Assembly: GCF_021917145.1 (NCBI RefSeq)
Contig: NC_061063.1
Location: forward strand, 750,715 to 814,714
Direction of reading: 5' to 3'
Origin: Hypomesus transpacificus
Taxonomy: Eukaryota; Chordata; Actinopteri; Osmeriformes; Osmeridae
DNA length: 64,000 nucleotides
Part shown: in pieces, positions 61,996-64,000 of the stretch
How the letters are laid out: every line of letters begins with the position of its first letter
How positions within the stretch are numbered: position 1 is the stretch's first letter
Translations under genes and position numbers: made by a program
The notes under the pieces: generated by a model
What the model saw: the letters and a program-made list of their open reading frames with translations, nothing else
Told to the model about the DNA's origin: nothing
The model's database searches: none

Positions 61996-63584
61996 CGAAT
62001 GTGCAGCAGTAACACCCTGTAATCAAGGCTACAGGCTTTGGTCTGCTATATAAACCAGGTTAGCATTAAAGTAACGGAAATGGATTAGGAGCTTCCTCAC
62101 ACAGGAAAATGTTGTGCTGTTTACAGCTATGTGTGTGTGTGTGTGTGTGACTACAGACCCTGCTGTTCCTCAATCAGAACAGCCTCTACATAATTATATC
62201 AGTACAGTATCTATACAGTGTATAGGCCAAACTAGAGTGCCGTGACCTCAGCAGTCATAAACACTGAGCTTAGTCAATCATAACCTCTGCCTCCTTTCCC
62301 CCGGCAACACAACCTTGCCCTCCAATCACAACAGCCCTCCGTTGAACCCATTACGCTGTCTGACATGAACCAATCATAAATCATTCTATATGTTTGTTCA
62401 ACCAATTCCCAAGCTCTTGAGTTGGTGTCCAGGTTGAAGTTCACTTTGATCTCCTGAGGTCATCCGTTCTAAGAATAACTCCCCTCTCCACCTCTATGTC
62501 CACCACTCCATCCGTCCATCTATTCACTGCCATCACTCCATTCAGGCATCCATCTCTCACTCGGTCTCTCCTTCATCCTCTCTGCCTCCATCCCCCAACC
62601 CTTCTGCACCTCCATCTCTCTATATATAAACACAATGTTGAGATCTCATCCATAATTCACACAGATCACTGGTGTCTGAAGAGAGGAACCACTTACAGCC
62701 CCGGTCCGGCCCTCCCCGGCCAGCCCACCAATCAAAGGCCAGCAGGCCAGGGAACAGCAAGTGCTCTCATTAAAGTTGCATGAGATGAGCATTCTCTCGT
62801 CCAATCAGAGGTCAGTATGCGATGACAGCCGAGGTGTTCCTCCAGGGTGTTATCTCCAGGACAGGAACAGATACACACATGCAGGCACACCCTACACATC
62901 CCCCACCCTTCCCCAATACACACACACACACTTCTCTAGCAGAGGCGGACAGAAGCTCTCCAGTCATCTCTCACTCTGATGCCGAAAACTCTGCAGCTCT
63001 GTTGAAACACAACGTTCCGGACTACCCCCACACAGCCTCCTCCATGCACAGAGCTTCCTGCAACACAAACGCATCCCCCCCCCGCCCCCGACATACACAC
63101 TACTACACACACCGTACCGCTCAGAGCTGTGAACTCCCAGGGCAGGACACTGGTGCCTCGGTGTTCTGACTGGAGGTTGAGAGGACTAGTAGTATTTGAG
63201 GACTGTGAGAGGGAGAGAGGGGCTGTGTGTGTGTGTGTGTGTGTGCGTGTAGATGCCACCAGCTGTCCAGGGTTGTGAACTCCCTCGTCTGTGCCACCAA
63301 ACGACAGCGTCTGAGAAACAACAGCAGCAGGATTTCAAAGCGACGACCCTCGACAACGGACTCTGAATCCCACCCTGAAGAACGCCTCCAGAATGAAGTT
63401 GCACAGTGACTTAGGAACATCCAACGACCAGTTAAAAGGGCACCTGTCAATCGATTGTAAATCTGTGGTGAATCTCCTCAGAGAAGCTACTTCACAGGAG
63501 GACGGAGGGATCGTCCGTGGAGTCGATGTGCTCCCTTCTGTTCTGAGAGCAGCTCCTCCTCTCTTCATCCCACTCGGGGAAGAA
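59947..63584. other. Simple-repeat-rich DNA, probably plekho1 5' intron
   Basis: CA/GT dinucleotide arrays are dense: 59950-60100, 60416-60440, 60560-60838, 61180-61255, 61325-61345, 61428-61545, 61755-61860, 61905-62000 and 62130-62150. No exon encoding the missing PLEKHO1 N-terminus (expected to resemble KNRYVVLKGDQLYISEKE) was found on the minus strand. Numerous open frames of Cys-Val or His-Thr repeats are artefacts. Confidence 0.6.
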
Positions 63585-64000
63585 GTCATCCTCTCCTTCT
63601 CTCTGCTCCCCCTCTCCTTCTCTGTTCCCCCTCTCCTTCTCTCTGCTCCCCCTCTCCTTCTCTCCGCTCCCCCTATCCTTCTCTCTGTTCCCCCTCTCCT
63701 TCTCTCTGCTCCCCCTCTCCTTCTCTCTGCTCCCTCTCCTTCTCTCTGCTCCCCCTCTCCTTCTCTCTGCTCCCTCTCCTTCTCTCTGCTCCCCCTCTCC
63801 TTCTCTCCACTCCCCCTCTCCTTCTCTCTGCTCCCCCTCTCCTTCTCTCTGCTCCCCCTCTCCTTCTCTCTGCTCCCCCTCTCCTTCTCTCCGCTCCCCC
63901 TCTCCTTCTCTCTGCTCCCCCTCTCCCCCTCTCCGCTCCCCCTCTCCCCCTCTCCTTCTCTCTGCTCCCACTCTCCTTCTCTCTGTTCCCCCTCTCCGCT
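63585..64000. repeat. CT-rich minisatellite at the window end
   Basis: More than 18 copies of an 18-21-base unit, ctccccctctccttctctctg with small variants and deletions, run to the window edge. The minus-strand frame encoding EGEQRE-type repeats is composition-driven and not supported as a gene. Confidence 0.95.

Noticed and set aside
63492..63971. 159-codon Glu/Gly/Arg-rich frame on the minus strand
   Set aside because: It is a pure translation of a CT-rich minisatellite with length-variable units; no homology or start context is seen.

Overview
The window is vertebrate nuclear DNA, almost certainly from a teleost fish. Genes are split into many short exons with GT..AG introns. The repeats are fish-typical: a Tc1 element with a complete DD34E transposase, hAT elements with 8-bp target duplications, L2-like LINE tails, tRNA-derived SINEs, and abundant CA/GT, GA and C-rich simple repeats. 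The species cannot be fixed from the sequence; a smelt/salmon-like teleost is a guess from the SINE type.

Region 1 (1-18789) is a head-to-tail tandem duplication with an 11.27-kb period. Unit A (1-11270) and the start of unit B (11271-18789) are nearly identical. Each carries one complete U2 spliceosomal RNA gene (6041 and 17313) and scattered exons of a gene I do not recognise, some broken by in-frame stops or transposons. Both copies share a 589-bp foldback element and a 1.8-kb hAT element with an L2-like LINE tail nested in it. Unit A alone shows a 588-bp inverted-repeat insertion (the homologous site in B is empty). Unit A also has an apparently intact Tc1 element sitting inside an exon. 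Unit B stops abruptly at 18789. The arrangement looks like the edge of a tandem U2 array, or a false duplication made during assembly.

Region 2 (18790-24338) is a transposon graveyard. It holds a hAT transposase dimerisation fragment, a 517-bp imperfect palindrome and other repeats, with no host gene seen.

Region 3 (24339-37345, minus strand) is a CREB-regulated transcription coactivator gene, best called crtc2. It has a CREB-binding start, the kinase/14-3-3 site, a very long Gln/His/Pro-rich exon and a coding minisatellite. Its introns hold a 755-bp hAT derivative with a BED finger and a 215-bp MITE. Region 4 (37346-41471) is intergenic and contains a decayed hAT gene invaded by two LINEs of opposite orientation.

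Region 5 (41472-45499, plus strand) is a complete six-exon glmp gene, encoding a glycosylated lysosomal membrane protein. Region 6 (45500-55854) is intergenic, rich in simple repeats and tRNA-derived SINEs.

Region 7 (55855-59946, minus strand, 5' end outside the window) is plekho1, a PH-domain adaptor with a large lineage-specific Ser-Pro repeat. Region 8 (59947-64000) is simple-repeat DNA, probably a plekho1 5' intron. In human, CRTC2, GLMP and PLEKHO1 all lie in 1q21-q22, which supports the three identifications. The three genes act in separate processes (cAMP transcription, lysosome membrane, PI3K/AKT-linked signalling) and form no operon-like unit.
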